A model generated the notes under the pieces. The model saw nothing but the letters and a program-made list of their open reading frames with translations. It did no database searches and was not told the origin of the DNA. From NCBI GenBank assembly GCA_014380825.1, contig JACMJD010000498.1, positions 1 through 16,331 on the forward strand: a stretch of DNA of 16,331 nucleotides, in the 5' to 3' direction. The stretch comes from Phycisphaerae bacterium. GTDB taxonomy: Bacteria; Planctomycetota; Phycisphaerae; Tepidisphaerales; Tepidisphaeraceae. The stretch's first letter is position 1; each line of letters starts with the position of its first letter. A program made the translations under genes and the position numbers. Of this stretch, positions 1 to 7,870 are shown one piece after another.

Positions 1-1
1 C

Positions 2-1939
2 GGAAACTGGACCGGCGCGGGCGGCGCGAACTTCTCGGCCGCGAACAGTTGGAGCAACGGAACCGTGCCGGGAAACCTGACGGCCGTTACGTTCAACTCC
101 AGCGGCGGCGGGAATACCAACATCAATCTCGGCGGGGCGATCAACCTGGCGCGCATCACGTTCGACACCATCAGCGCGGCCGCGCACACGTTTCAGGCGG
201 GCGGCACGATCACGCTGAACTCTGGCGGCGGGATCACGATCACCAACACCGTCACCACGACGCAGACTTTCAACAACGCGTTCGCGCTCTCCGGCCCGAC
301 GATCTTCGCGAATTGGAGCGCGACGAACCTCCAGCGGCTTACGATCAACGGCCTGATCACGTCCGCCACTGCGACGCGAAATCAACTCGCACTCTTCGGC
401 AACGGCAGTGGACACCTGAACGGCGCGATAAGCGACGGCGTCGGCACGATCGCGCTGTTCAAAACCGGCGACGGAACGTGGACCGTCAGCGGCAACAACA
501 CGTTTTCCGGCGAGACGTATATCGGCTCGGGAAATCTTCAAGTCGCGCACAACAACGCACTGGGATCGACCGTCGGCGGAACGACCGTCGCGAACGGCGC
601 GTCGCTTCAGATCAACGGCAACGTGTCGGTCGGCGCTGAGCCGCTGTCCATCTCCGGCGACGGCGCGGGCGGACAGGGCGCGTTGCAACTGCTCGACCAA
701 GTCGCCTCCGGCACGTTCGGCGGCGACATTGCCGTTATCGGCAATGCCAAGTTCGCCAATCGCAGTTTCAACAACGGCAATGTGATCTTCACGCTCGGCG
801 GAAAACTTCGCGGCGGAAGCCCGACGTCTACGCTGACATTCTGGGGCAGCAACTCCAACCCCGGCTACTTTCGACTCGCGGGCAGCGGCAGCGATTACAC
901 CGGCACACTGTCGATCCTGTCGACGAAAGTCATCCTGGCCGGCGGCGATAACACGTTGTCGCCGGCGACCATCGTGAACCTCGACACGAATGGTCTCTCC
1001 ACCAGCTTCGATGCCGGCGTGCTCGATCTGAATGGCACAAATCAGACGATCGCCGGCTTGACGAACGTAACCCGCGCCACGCTGCCGCGCATCGTCAATC
1101 GGGCCAACGGCTCGTTTAAAACGTTGACGATCAACGCGACCAACAACTTCTCGTTCGCCGGCACGATTCGGAATGACACTGGACAGATCGCACTGACGAA
1201 AACCGGCGCCGGCAATCAGATTCTCAGCGGTGCGAACACGTACACCGGTGGAACGACCGTCAACGGCGGGACGCTTACGCTCACGAATGTTCTTGCGGTG
1301 GGCACCGGCACGCTTGGCGTGAACGCGGGGCGCGCACTGTACATGTCGGGATTGCCGACCGCGGCGAAGCACGCGTCGATCCATGTCGTCACATCCTCGG
1401 GTGCGATCGACTTGAACGATAATGATCTGATCGTGGGCGCCGCAAAGCCGCAAGCGGCGGTGGAGGCGTTGGTGGTCGCCGCGCGAAATGGCGGCGCGTG
1501 GGATGGTGGCGGGCTGACGAGCACGTCGGCGAAGAATCATTCGACTCACTCCACCACGCTCGGTGTGATGAGCGGCGCGGAGTACATTTCGTTCCACGGC
1601 GCCGGCGCGATCTTCGGCGGGCAGTCGATCAGCGCGGCCGACACGCTCGTCAAGTACACGTGGTACGGCGATACCGATTTCTCCGGCATCGTCGACTTCG
1701 ACGATTACGGCCGGATCGATACTGGCTTCAACAACGGCTTCGTCGGCTGGACCAACGGCGACTTCGACTACAACGGCATCGTCGACTTTGACGATTACTC
1801 GCTCGTCGATCAGGCGTTCAACACGCAAACCGGCTCGCTTCGTAGCGTCCCGGAACCGAGTGGATTGATCCTGATCGCCACGGCTGTATCGACGATGCTC
1901 GTACGACGACGACGCGTCGATAATCGGCAGACAATATGA
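2..1939 (+). CDS. Autotransporter-type beta-strand repeat protein with dockerin-like repeats and PEP-CTERM tail (5' partial)
   Basis: The frame is open from base 2, so the true start lies outside the window; the GTG at 65 is internal. The visible 645 codons are rich in Gly, Asn, Thr and Ser, as in parallel beta-helix surface proteins. Two stretches match the autotransporter-associated beta-strand (PATR) pattern: about 443-568 (KTGDGTWTVSGNNTFSG) and about 1181-1320 (KTGAGNQILSGANTYTGG). From 1661 to about 1830 come two dockerin-like calcium loops (DTDFSGIVDFDDY and DFDYNGIVDFDDY). The C-terminus has VPEP (1847-1858), a hydrophobic segment and a run of four arginines, which is the PEP-CTERM layout recognised by exosortase. 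I infer an exported, surface-sorted structural or adhesive protein, possibly tied to polysaccharide binding. No catalytic domain is visible. Its stop codon touches the promoter of the LacI gene, and no terminator hairpin is seen between them. Confidence 0.9.
   Translation, partial: GNWTGAGGANFSAANSWSNGTVPGNLTAVTFNSSGGGNTNINLGGAINLARITFDTISAAAHTFQAGGTITLNSGGGITITNTVTTTQTFNNAFALSGPTIFANWSATNLQRLTINGLITSATATRNQLALFGNGSGHLNGAISDGVGTIALFKTGDGTWTVSGNNTFSGETYIGSGNLQVAHNNALGSTVGGTTVANGASLQINGNVSVGAEPLSISGDGAGGQGALQLLDQVASGTFGGDIAVIGNAKFANRSFNNGNVIFTLGGKLRGGSPTSTLTFWGSNSNPGYFRLAGSGSDYTGTLSILSTKVILAGGDNTLSPATIVNLDTNGLSTSFDAGVLDLNGTNQTIAGLTNVTRATLPRIVNRANGSFKTLTINATNNFSFAGTIRNDTGQIALTKTGAGNQILSGANTYTGGTTVNGGTLTLTNVLAVGTGTLGVNAGRALYMSGLPTAAKHASIHVVTSSGAIDLNDNDLIVGAAKPQAAVEALVVAARNGGAWDGGGLTSTSAKNHSTHSTTLGVMSGAEYISFHGAGAIFGGQSISAADTLVKYTWYGDTDFSGIVDFDDYGRIDTGFNNGFVGWTNGDFDYNGIVDFDDYSLVDQAFNTQTGSLRSVPEPSGLILIATAVSTMLVRRRRVDNRQTI
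1661..1830 (+). repeat. Two dockerin-like EF-loop repeats within the surface protein
   Basis: Two calcium-loop units, each with the pattern D-x-D-x-x-G-x-V-D-x-x-D-Y, lie 30 codons apart. Their DNA is almost identical: 1685-1708 and 1775-1798 differ at a single base over 24 bp, which points to a recent duplication or gene conversion. Type I dockerins also have two such loops about this far apart, but the helices here are shorter and I cannot say whether a cohesin partner exists. Confidence 0.75.
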
Positions 1940-1968
1940 TTGACCCTCCCACCTCGATTCAACACAAT
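1940..1968 (+). promoter_or_regulatory. Predicted sigma-70-type promoter of the LacI gene / carbohydrate operon
   Basis: A -35-like TTGACC (1940-1945) and a -10-like CACAAT (1963-1968) are separated by exactly 17 bp, giving a predicted start near 1975 and a leader of about 22 nt. The -10 box forms the left half of the palindrome at 1963-1976, so a bound repressor would block polymerase. The -10 is a weak match (4 of 6), so the call rests on spacing and position. Confidence 0.5.
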
Positions 1969-1976
1969 CGATTGTG
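1963..1976. promoter_or_regulatory. Predicted LacI-family operator (14-bp perfect palindrome)
   Basis: CACAATCGATTGTG is a perfect palindrome with a central CpG, the hallmark of LacI/GalR-family operators, where the hinge helices pry open the central CG step. It lies 20 bp upstream of the LacI-family start codon and overlaps the predicted -10 box. Autoregulation of the regulator and the downstream transport genes is inferred. I saw no second full copy in the window. Confidence 0.7.
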
Positions 1977-1996
1977 ACGGCCTTTATCGAGTGCCT

Positions 1997-3046
1997 ATGA
2001 GTCGAGTTACGCTTCAGGATGTCGCCGCTCAAGTTGGCGTGGACCGCAGCACGGTCTCGCGCGTCCTGAGCAACAAGGCCGCCGAGGGCGGCATCAGCAG
2101 CGAGCTGGCGGCGCGGATCGTCAGTAAGGCGCGCGAGCTCAACTACATCCCGAACACGTCCGCCCGCGCGATTCGCATGGGGCGATTCAATTGCGCGGCG
2201 CTGCTGATGAGCACCGTGGCCGGGCGAAGTTATCTGCCGAGCCGGTTGCTGGATGGAATTCACGACGGTCTGGCGGCGGCGGATATGCATCTCACCGTCG
2301 CCAAGATTCCTGACGAGACGCTGAACAACGAAGACTACGTCCCCAAGATCCTCCGCACGCTGATGGCCGACGGCGTGATCATTAACTACACGAGCCATCT
2401 GCCGGAACATCTGGTCAAGATTGTCGATCAGCGAAAATTTCCGGCCGTGTGGATCAACACGCGGCGAGAAGTGGACGCGGTGTATCCGCAGAACTTCGAA
2501 GCCGCGCGCGAAGCAACGAAGCGACTGCTTGAAGCGGGGCATCGTAAGGTCGCGTATATCGATCTGTGCGCGGGCGAACGAGAGCTTGCCACGGCGCACT
2601 TCAGCGCGACCGATCGGCGGAATGGTTACTTCGCCGCGATGAAAGCTGCGGGCTTGCCGCCGCAGGAGCTGCGGCCGATCAATGCGTGTACGACGTTTGA
2701 GGCCGAGCACAAATTTGTGGCTGACCTGCTTCGCCGGCCCGATCGTCCGACGGCGCTGCTGTGTTATTTCTCGGTGTTCGTGCCGGCGATCCTTCGCATG
2801 TCCGCCGAGATCGGGATTAGGATTCCGCAGGACCTGTCGATCGTCACATTCGCCGCCGACAGCGACCGCGAGCGCGGCACGCCGGTGAGCGCGATGCTTG
2901 AACCGCACTATGAGATGGGTCTTGAAGCGGTGCGATCGCTCTGCGGCAAGATCGATGCGCCGCACCGCGCGGTGAAACCAAACGAGTTGAGCTTCATCTG
3001 GCAAGACGCCGGCACTTGCGTGGCGCCACAGCACGCTTCGCGGTAG
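1997..3046 (+). CDS. LacI-family transcriptional regulator
   Basis: This 349-residue protein has a LacI helix-turn-helix at residues 4-24 (VTLQDVAAQVGVDRSTVSRVL), a hinge around 52-61 (PNTSARAIRM) and a periplasmic-binding-protein-like effector domain from about 65 to the end. The effector domain shows family signatures such as DGVI, AGHRKVAYI, DRRNGY and IPQDLSIVTF. The ATG at 1997 is preferred to the TTG at 1940, because the extra 19 residues would precede the conserved HTH start and would place the start codon within the predicted -35 box. The hinge position usually held by Leu is Ile59. It is the first gene of a block with a glycoside hydrolase and two sugar permeases, so an oligosaccharide or sugar effector is likely; its identity is unknown. 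It probably represses its own promoter through the palindrome just upstream. Confidence 0.93.
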   Translation: MSRVTLQDVAAQVGVDRSTVSRVLSNKAAEGGISSELAARIVSKARELNYIPNTSARAIRMGRFNCAALLMSTVAGRSYLPSRLLDGIHDGLAAADMHLTVAKIPDETLNNEDYVPKILRTLMADGVIINYTSHLPEHLVKIVDQRKFPAVWINTRREVDAVYPQNFEAAREATKRLLEAGHRKVAYIDLCAGERELATAHFSATDRRNGYFAAMKAAGLPPQELRPINACTTFEAEHKFVADLLRRPDRPTALLCYFSVFVPAILRMSAEIGIRIPQDLSIVTFAADSDRERGTPVSAMLEPHYEMGLEAVRSLCGKIDAPHRAVKPNELSFIWQDAGTCVAPQHASR

Positions 3047-3094
3047 CCGTCTTTGTTTCACGCAACGACGCACAAGCGGGTAGGATTTCCGCCG

Positions 3095-5317
3095 ATGTTC
3101 TACTTCCTTCCCTTGCTGCTCCTGTTCATGACCGCCAGCCCTAACACTGCGATTATCATCACGCCAAACGAGCACACCTTCCGCGTGCATCAGCGAGCGC
3201 AGTGGAAGATCCTGCTGCCGCGCGATTACGCGAACCCGTTCGATCCAGATGAGATCGCCGTCGATGCGAGGTTCGTCGGGCCGGATGGGCGGGAGCTGGT
3301 TGTGCCGGCGTTTTGGTTCATTCCCGGGCGTATCGAAAGCGAACCAACCACGCGCGTGGCAACAGACGAGCAGTTGAGGCAGGCGAGCTTCACCGTGCGA
3401 TTCGTGCCGCCGGTGCCGGGTGCATGGAGCATGATGGTGAAAGTGCGCGATACGGAACGTACGCAGCGATCCGCACCGATTTTTTTCGAAGTCAAACCCG
3501 CGCCACCGGGCTCCCGCGGTTTTGTCCGGCGATCTCCGAAGACTTCCCACTACTTCCAATTCCATTCCGGCGAACCATTCTTCATGATCGGCCCGAACCT
3601 CTGCTGGGCGAACGAGCGGGGGATCGCGCAGTATGATGAGTGGTTCGAGAAGCTGACCAGCAACGGCGGCAACTTCGCGCGGATCTGGATGTCGCGGCCA
3701 AACCAGCTCTTCGAAACGAAGAAGCTTGGCGTCAACCGATACGACCAGGACGGCTGCGCGTTTTACGATGCGCTGTTCGAGACCGCTGAGCGGCACGGCG
3801 TGCATTGCATGCTCACCTTTAACAACTACCGCGACCTCGTCGATCGCGACATGTGGGGCCCAGCCGAGTGGCCAAACATTCCACATAACGCAATCAACGG
3901 CGGCCCGTGTACGCGGCCGACGGATTTCATCAACTCTGAAATTGGGCAGAAACTTTATCGCAATCGACTTCGTTACATCGTCGCGCGATGGTCGGCGTAC
4001 ACGTCCGTCGCGTGCTGGGAATTCTGGAACGAGCAGACGTTCACCAACGTCGACATCCCGCCCGCCTGGACGCGCGACATGGCGCGTTATCTCAAGTCGA
4101 TCGATCCGCATCAGCATCTGGTGAGCACCTCGTTCGGCGCCAACTCGCAGCACGAAGTCTGGGCGATGCCCGAGATCGATCTTGCCCAGGAGCATCAGTA
4201 CTTCGGCGAAGGCGTGCGCGATGCGTCCGCGCCGATCAGCGCGATGGCGCGCTCGCTGTGGGAGAAGTTCGACAAGCCGAGTCTCATCGCCGAGTTCGGC
4301 ATCGCCGGGGAAGGATCGGACATCAAGTTCGATCCCGACGGTATCGGCACGAACATGCACAACGGGATGTGGGCGAGCATGATGTCCGGCTCCGCGGGCG
4401 TGGGAGCGATGTGGTGGTGGGACAATTACATCGATCCGAAAAACCTCTGGTACCAGTTCTACGGCATCTCGCAGTTCGCGAAGCAAATCGACTGGATCAA
4501 CCAGCGATTCGAGCCGGTTACCCTCGCGCCGATCATGTCGGACAGGTCGCAGCCAGAGATTTTCGCTGACCTGATCATTCGCAGCGCCGGCGGATGGGGA
4601 AAGAGTCATGGCAAGCCGATCGCTGTGCTGCCGAACGGACAGACGTCGCTCGGCCTGCCGCAGTACATCTACGGAACCGAGCAGCCGAGATACCGGACGC
4701 AGACGATCCTGAACGTCGGGATTCCGCAGCCGACGAAGATGGTTGTGCGCGTGGGAAAAGTTTCGGATGCGGCCGTGCTGCGGGTAGTCATCGACGGTGA
4801 ACCGACCAAAGATTTCGCCTTCAGCGGCCTGCCTGGCGCGCCGGGGCAAACGAAAGTGGAAAGGCATCCGGAAGGAAAATGGCAGGCGGAATTTCATCAG
4901 GATTGCGAACTGGAAGTCCCCGCCGGCAAGCACGTGATCGAGCTGCGGAATGAAGGCAACGACTGGCTGGCGATCGAAGCAGTAACGTTTCGCAGCGCGC
5001 GATCTTCGCAGTATGCGGATCTGGAAACGTACGCGATGAAGAATGAGGCATCCGGCGATGTAATCGCCTGGCTGCATGATTCCGAATCGAACTGGTTCAA
5101 CGATCGCGCGAAAAAGATGCCGCGGACGATCAGCGGCGCGCGCCTGAATCTTTCGGTGCAATCGGGCAAAACGTATCGCATCGACTGGTGGGACACGTGG
5201 AAAGGCCGCGTGATCGAATCGCGCGAAATCACGGCGACCGGCGGCGGCGAGCTGCAACTTGAAATTCCGCCCGTTCACCGCGACATTGCACTGCGGGCGA
5301 CACGCATCGGATCGTAA
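3095..5317 (+). CDS. Secreted glycoside hydrolase, DUF5060-like N-terminus plus GH-A type (beta/alpha)8 barrel
   Basis: The ATG at 3095 is chosen because TAGGA (3081-3085) lies 9 nt upstream and the protein then opens with a signal peptide (residues 1-19, MFYFLPLLLLFMTASPNTA). The TTG at 3053 would bury this signal. The mature 740-residue protein begins with a beta-rich DUF5060-like domain (about 25-130). A barrel follows, with N-F-A-R-I-W after strand 2, the probable acid/base E313 in WEFWNEQ and the probable nucleophile E400 in LIAEFG, as in clan GH-A. The C-terminal 230 residues look like beta-sandwich accessory domains, possibly carbohydrate-binding. The substrate cannot be read from the sequence. 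It starts 48 nt after the LacI gene and ends 6 nt before the binding-protein/permease fusion, so hydrolysis and import are very probably linked. Family assignment below clan level is uncertain. Confidence 0.85.
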   Translation: MFYFLPLLLLFMTASPNTAIIITPNEHTFRVHQRAQWKILLPRDYANPFDPDEIAVDARFVGPDGRELVVPAFWFIPGRIESEPTTRVATDEQLRQASFTVRFVPPVPGAWSMMVKVRDTERTQRSAPIFFEVKPAPPGSRGFVRRSPKTSHYFQFHSGEPFFMIGPNLCWANERGIAQYDEWFEKLTSNGGNFARIWMSRPNQLFETKKLGVNRYDQDGCAFYDALFETAERHGVHCMLTFNNYRDLVDRDMWGPAEWPNIPHNAINGGPCTRPTDFINSEIGQKLYRNRLRYIVARWSAYTSVACWEFWNEQTFTNVDIPPAWTRDMARYLKSIDPHQHLVSTSFGANSQHEVWAMPEIDLAQEHQYFGEGVRDASAPISAMARSLWEKFDKPSLIAEFGIAGEGSDIKFDPDGIGTNMHNGMWASMMSGSAGVGAMWWWDNYIDPKNLWYQFYGISQFAKQIDWINQRFEPVTLAPIMSDRSQPEIFADLIIRSAGGWGKSHGKPIAVLPNGQTSLGLPQYIYGTEQPRYRTQTILNVGIPQPTKMVVRVGKVSDAAVLRVVIDGEPTKDFAFSGLPGAPGQTKVERHPEGKWQAEFHQDCELEVPAGKHVIELRNEGNDWLAIEAVTFRSARSSQYADLETYAMKNEASGDVIAWLHDSESNWFNDRAKKMPRTISGARLNLSVQSGKTYRIDWWDTWKGRVIESREITATGGGELQLEIPPVHRDIALRATRIGS

Positions 5318-5323
5318 AGCAAC

Positions 5324-7870
5324 ATGCGGCGAAAACGACGAGGACAAATTCCCCTGTGGATGGCGATCTGTCTCGCGGTCGCGCTGGTCATCGCACTGTC
5401 GATCTGGACGATCGCGCAGAAGAGCGAGCAGACCGAAGATGGCCGGCAGGCAATCGTGTTCTGGGGCAGCACGACGCAGCTTGGCGAAGAAATCCAAACC
5501 GTTATTCATCGCTTCGAAGAGAAGAATCCGGAATACCGCGTGATCATGAGCAGCGCCGCCGCGCGCGATCTTACCGGCGACGCGCAGCGCCTGATGTGCG
5601 CGGTGGCGGGGAAGGTGCCGCCGGATGTCGTGTACTTCGACCGTTTCGCGATCGGAGAATGGGCCGCGCGCGGGGCGCTGCTGGATTTGCGTCCGATGAT
5701 CGATCGTCAGAATTCGCGCGATCCGAGTCGCATCAATCTCGACGACTATTACGAATTCGCGGTGGGTGAAGCCAGCTATCGTCCGCCGGGATCGAGCGAA
5801 ACGCCCGGTGTTTACGGCGTGCCGGTGAGTACCGACATCCGCTTCATGTTCTGCAATGGCGATGTGCTCCGACAAGCGGGTTACGTCGACGAGAAGGGCG
5901 AGCCCAAGCCGCCGAAGAACTGGGACGAGCTGCGCGATTACGCCAACAAGCTGACGCTCTATCGCGTCCCGGGTAACAAGGCCAGCGGCATTTCGCGGCT
6001 GGGCTTCGCGCCAAACAGCGGCAACAGTTGGCTGTACATGTATGCCTGGCAAGCGGGCGGCGAGATGATGAACCCCGAGCGCACCCAAGTGACGATGACC
6101 TCGCCGCCGGTCGTGCGCGCGCTGCGATACATGACTGACGTCTACGACGACCTGGGCGGCGTTGGTCAGGTGAAGAGTTTCGAAGAAGCACAGCAAGGCG
6201 GCTCGCTCGATCCGTTCCTGCTCGGTCGCCTGGCGATCAAAATCGACGGCAACTGGTCGATGACGAACATCGCGGATTGGAAATCCGACATGGATTTTCT
6301 GGTCGCCCCCGCACCCCTGCCGCAGGATCAGATCGACAAAGGAAAAGATCCGGTCGCGTGGTCCGGCGGATACGCGCTGGTGATCCCATCGACCGCGCGG
6401 CAAAAGGAAGGCGCGTTCAAGCTCATCCAGTTCCTGCGCAGTTGGGAAAGCATCCAGATGCTCGAGCAGGGCAATCGCGAGCAGCGCGAGGCCGAGGGAA
6501 AAATCTACCTGCCGCGCATCGAGGTGAACCAGGTTTTCGCCAAGCGGTTGTTTCAGTCGGCGGTGTTCGACAATGCGCGATTGCCGCAAACGTATAAGCG
6601 CGCATACGCGATGATTCTCGATCTGCTGCCGCACACGCGGATTCGTCCGGTGACACCGGTGGGGCAGTTGTTGTGGACGAAACATGTGAACGCCTTCGAC
6701 GCGGCGGTGCGTCACGGTTACGCGGAAGAGGCTAAGAACAGCGGGCGCGATGAGATCGAGCTGGCGCTGCAAAAGAATCAGGAGATCGTGCAGGCGGAGC
6801 TGGATTCGATCACGCAACCGCCGCCGCCGCACATGGTGAACTGGACGCCGTATCTGTGGCTGTATGCGCTGCTCGTGATCGCGCCGTTCGTCGCGATGTG
6901 GCGGACGTATAAGAAGCGTCGCCGAGAGTACGGCTATCGCGCGCGGGAAGTCGGCGCCGCCTTGCTGTTCGCTTCGCCGTGGATCGTCGGCTTCACGGTT
7001 CTCGTCGGCGGACCGATCCTCTTCAGCATCGTTCTCAGTTTCTCACGGTACGACGTGCTGAACCCGGCGCGATATGTCGGCATGAGCAACTTCACCGGCG
7101 TTATCACCGACCCCACGTTCTACAAGAGCCTGTTGAACACGCTCTACATGGCGCTGGCGATTCCGCTCGGAATGATCATCAGCCTGGCGATCGCGCTGCT
7201 GCTGAACCGCGCGGTTGGCGGGATCGGGTTTTATCGCGCGGGCTATTACATGCCCGCGATCGTCCCGCTCGTGGCGGCGAGCCTCATGTGGATCTGGATC
7301 CTCAATCCAAACTACGGCCTGATCAACAGCGCGCTGGGCTGGCTGTACGACACCTGGCTGTTTCACGGCCTCGAAGGCTTCATCAGCAACTTCACGGCGG
7401 AGCCGTTCAAGTTCAGCTTGCCGCTTTGGCTGCAGCACGAATCGTCGAGCAAGCCGTCGCTCATCCTGATGAAACTCTGGGGCGCCGGCGGCGGGATGAT
7501 CATCTGGCTCGCGGGGCTTCAGTCGATCCCGGGCGAGCTGTACGAAGCCGCGCGTGTCGATGGCGCCGGCCCGTGGCATCGGTTTCGGCACGTCACGATT
7601 CCGATGCTCAGCCCGTACATCCTCTTCAATCTGATCATCGGGCTCATAGGGACGATGCAGATTTTCTCCGAAGCGTACATCATGACGCCCAACGGCGAAC
7701 CGTTCGGCTCGACGTTGTTCTACGCGTACTACCTCTTCCAACAGGCGTTCCAATTCTTCCGCATGGGCTACGCCAGCTCGCTGGCGTGGATTCTGTTCAT
7801 CGTGGTCCTCCTGCTGACGCTGCTGCAACTGTGGCTCAGCAAGAAGTGGGTTCACTATGAACAAGCGTGA
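5324..7870 (+). CDS. Fusion of extracellular sugar-binding protein and MalF-like ABC permease
   Basis: This 848-residue protein joins two normally separate subunits of a CUT1 sugar importer. Residues 10-30 are a hydrophobic anchor without lipobox cysteine. Residues 44 to about 490 form a cluster-B solute-binding domain (VFWGSTTQLGEEI; PPDVVYFDRFA; GVYGVPVSTDIRFMFCN; WSGGYALVIPS). A second membrane segment at about 509-527 returns the chain to the cytoplasm, and residues 540-848 are a MalF/UgpA-like permease with several membrane helices. The EAA loop, docking site for the ATPase, is intact at 741-758 (EAARVDGAGPWHRFRHVT). This order keeps the binding domain outside and the permease ends inside. 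The start follows the hydrolase stop by 6 nt with a weak ribosome site, suggesting translational coupling. The gene overlaps the next permease by 14 nt. The open frame is continuous, so the fusion is genuine unless there is a sequencing error. Confidence 0.92.
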   Translation: MRRKRRGQIPLWMAICLAVALVIALSIWTIAQKSEQTEDGRQAIVFWGSTTQLGEEIQTVIHRFEEKNPEYRVIMSSAAARDLTGDAQRLMCAVAGKVPPDVVYFDRFAIGEWAARGALLDLRPMIDRQNSRDPSRINLDDYYEFAVGEASYRPPGSSETPGVYGVPVSTDIRFMFCNGDVLRQAGYVDEKGEPKPPKNWDELRDYANKLTLYRVPGNKASGISRLGFAPNSGNSWLYMYAWQAGGEMMNPERTQVTMTSPPVVRALRYMTDVYDDLGGVGQVKSFEEAQQGGSLDPFLLGRLAIKIDGNWSMTNIADWKSDMDFLVAPAPLPQDQIDKGKDPVAWSGGYALVIPSTARQKEGAFKLIQFLRSWESIQMLEQGNREQREAEGKIYLPRIEVNQVFAKRLFQSAVFDNARLPQTYKRAYAMILDLLPHTRIRPVTPVGQLLWTKHVNAFDAAVRHGYAEEAKNSGRDEIELALQKNQEIVQAELDSITQPPPPHMVNWTPYLWLYALLVIAPFVAMWRTYKKRRREYGYRAREVGAALLFASPWIVGFTVLVGGPILFSIVLSFSRYDVLNPARYVGMSNFTGVITDPTFYKSLLNTLYMALAIPLGMIISLAIALLLNRAVGGIGFYRAGYYMPAIVPLVAASLMWIWILNPNYGLINSALGWLYDTWLFHGLEGFISNFTAEPFKFSLPLWLQHESSSKPSLILMKLWGAGGGMIIWLAGLQSIPGELYEAARVDGAGPWHRFRHVTIPMLSPYILFNLIIGLIGTMQIFSEAYIMTPNGEPFGSTLFYAYYLFQQAFQFFRMGYASSLAWILFIVVLLLTLLQLWLSKKWVHYEQA

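Noticed and set aside
1940..1996. TTG at 1940 as the start of the LacI-family gene
   Set aside because: The added residues precede the conserved helix-turn-helix start, and the codon lies in the predicted -35 box; the ATG at 1997 fits the family.
3053..3094. TTG at 3053 as the start of the hydrolase
   Set aside because: It would place 14 polar residues before a clear signal peptide; the ATG at 3095 has a ribosome site at a good distance.
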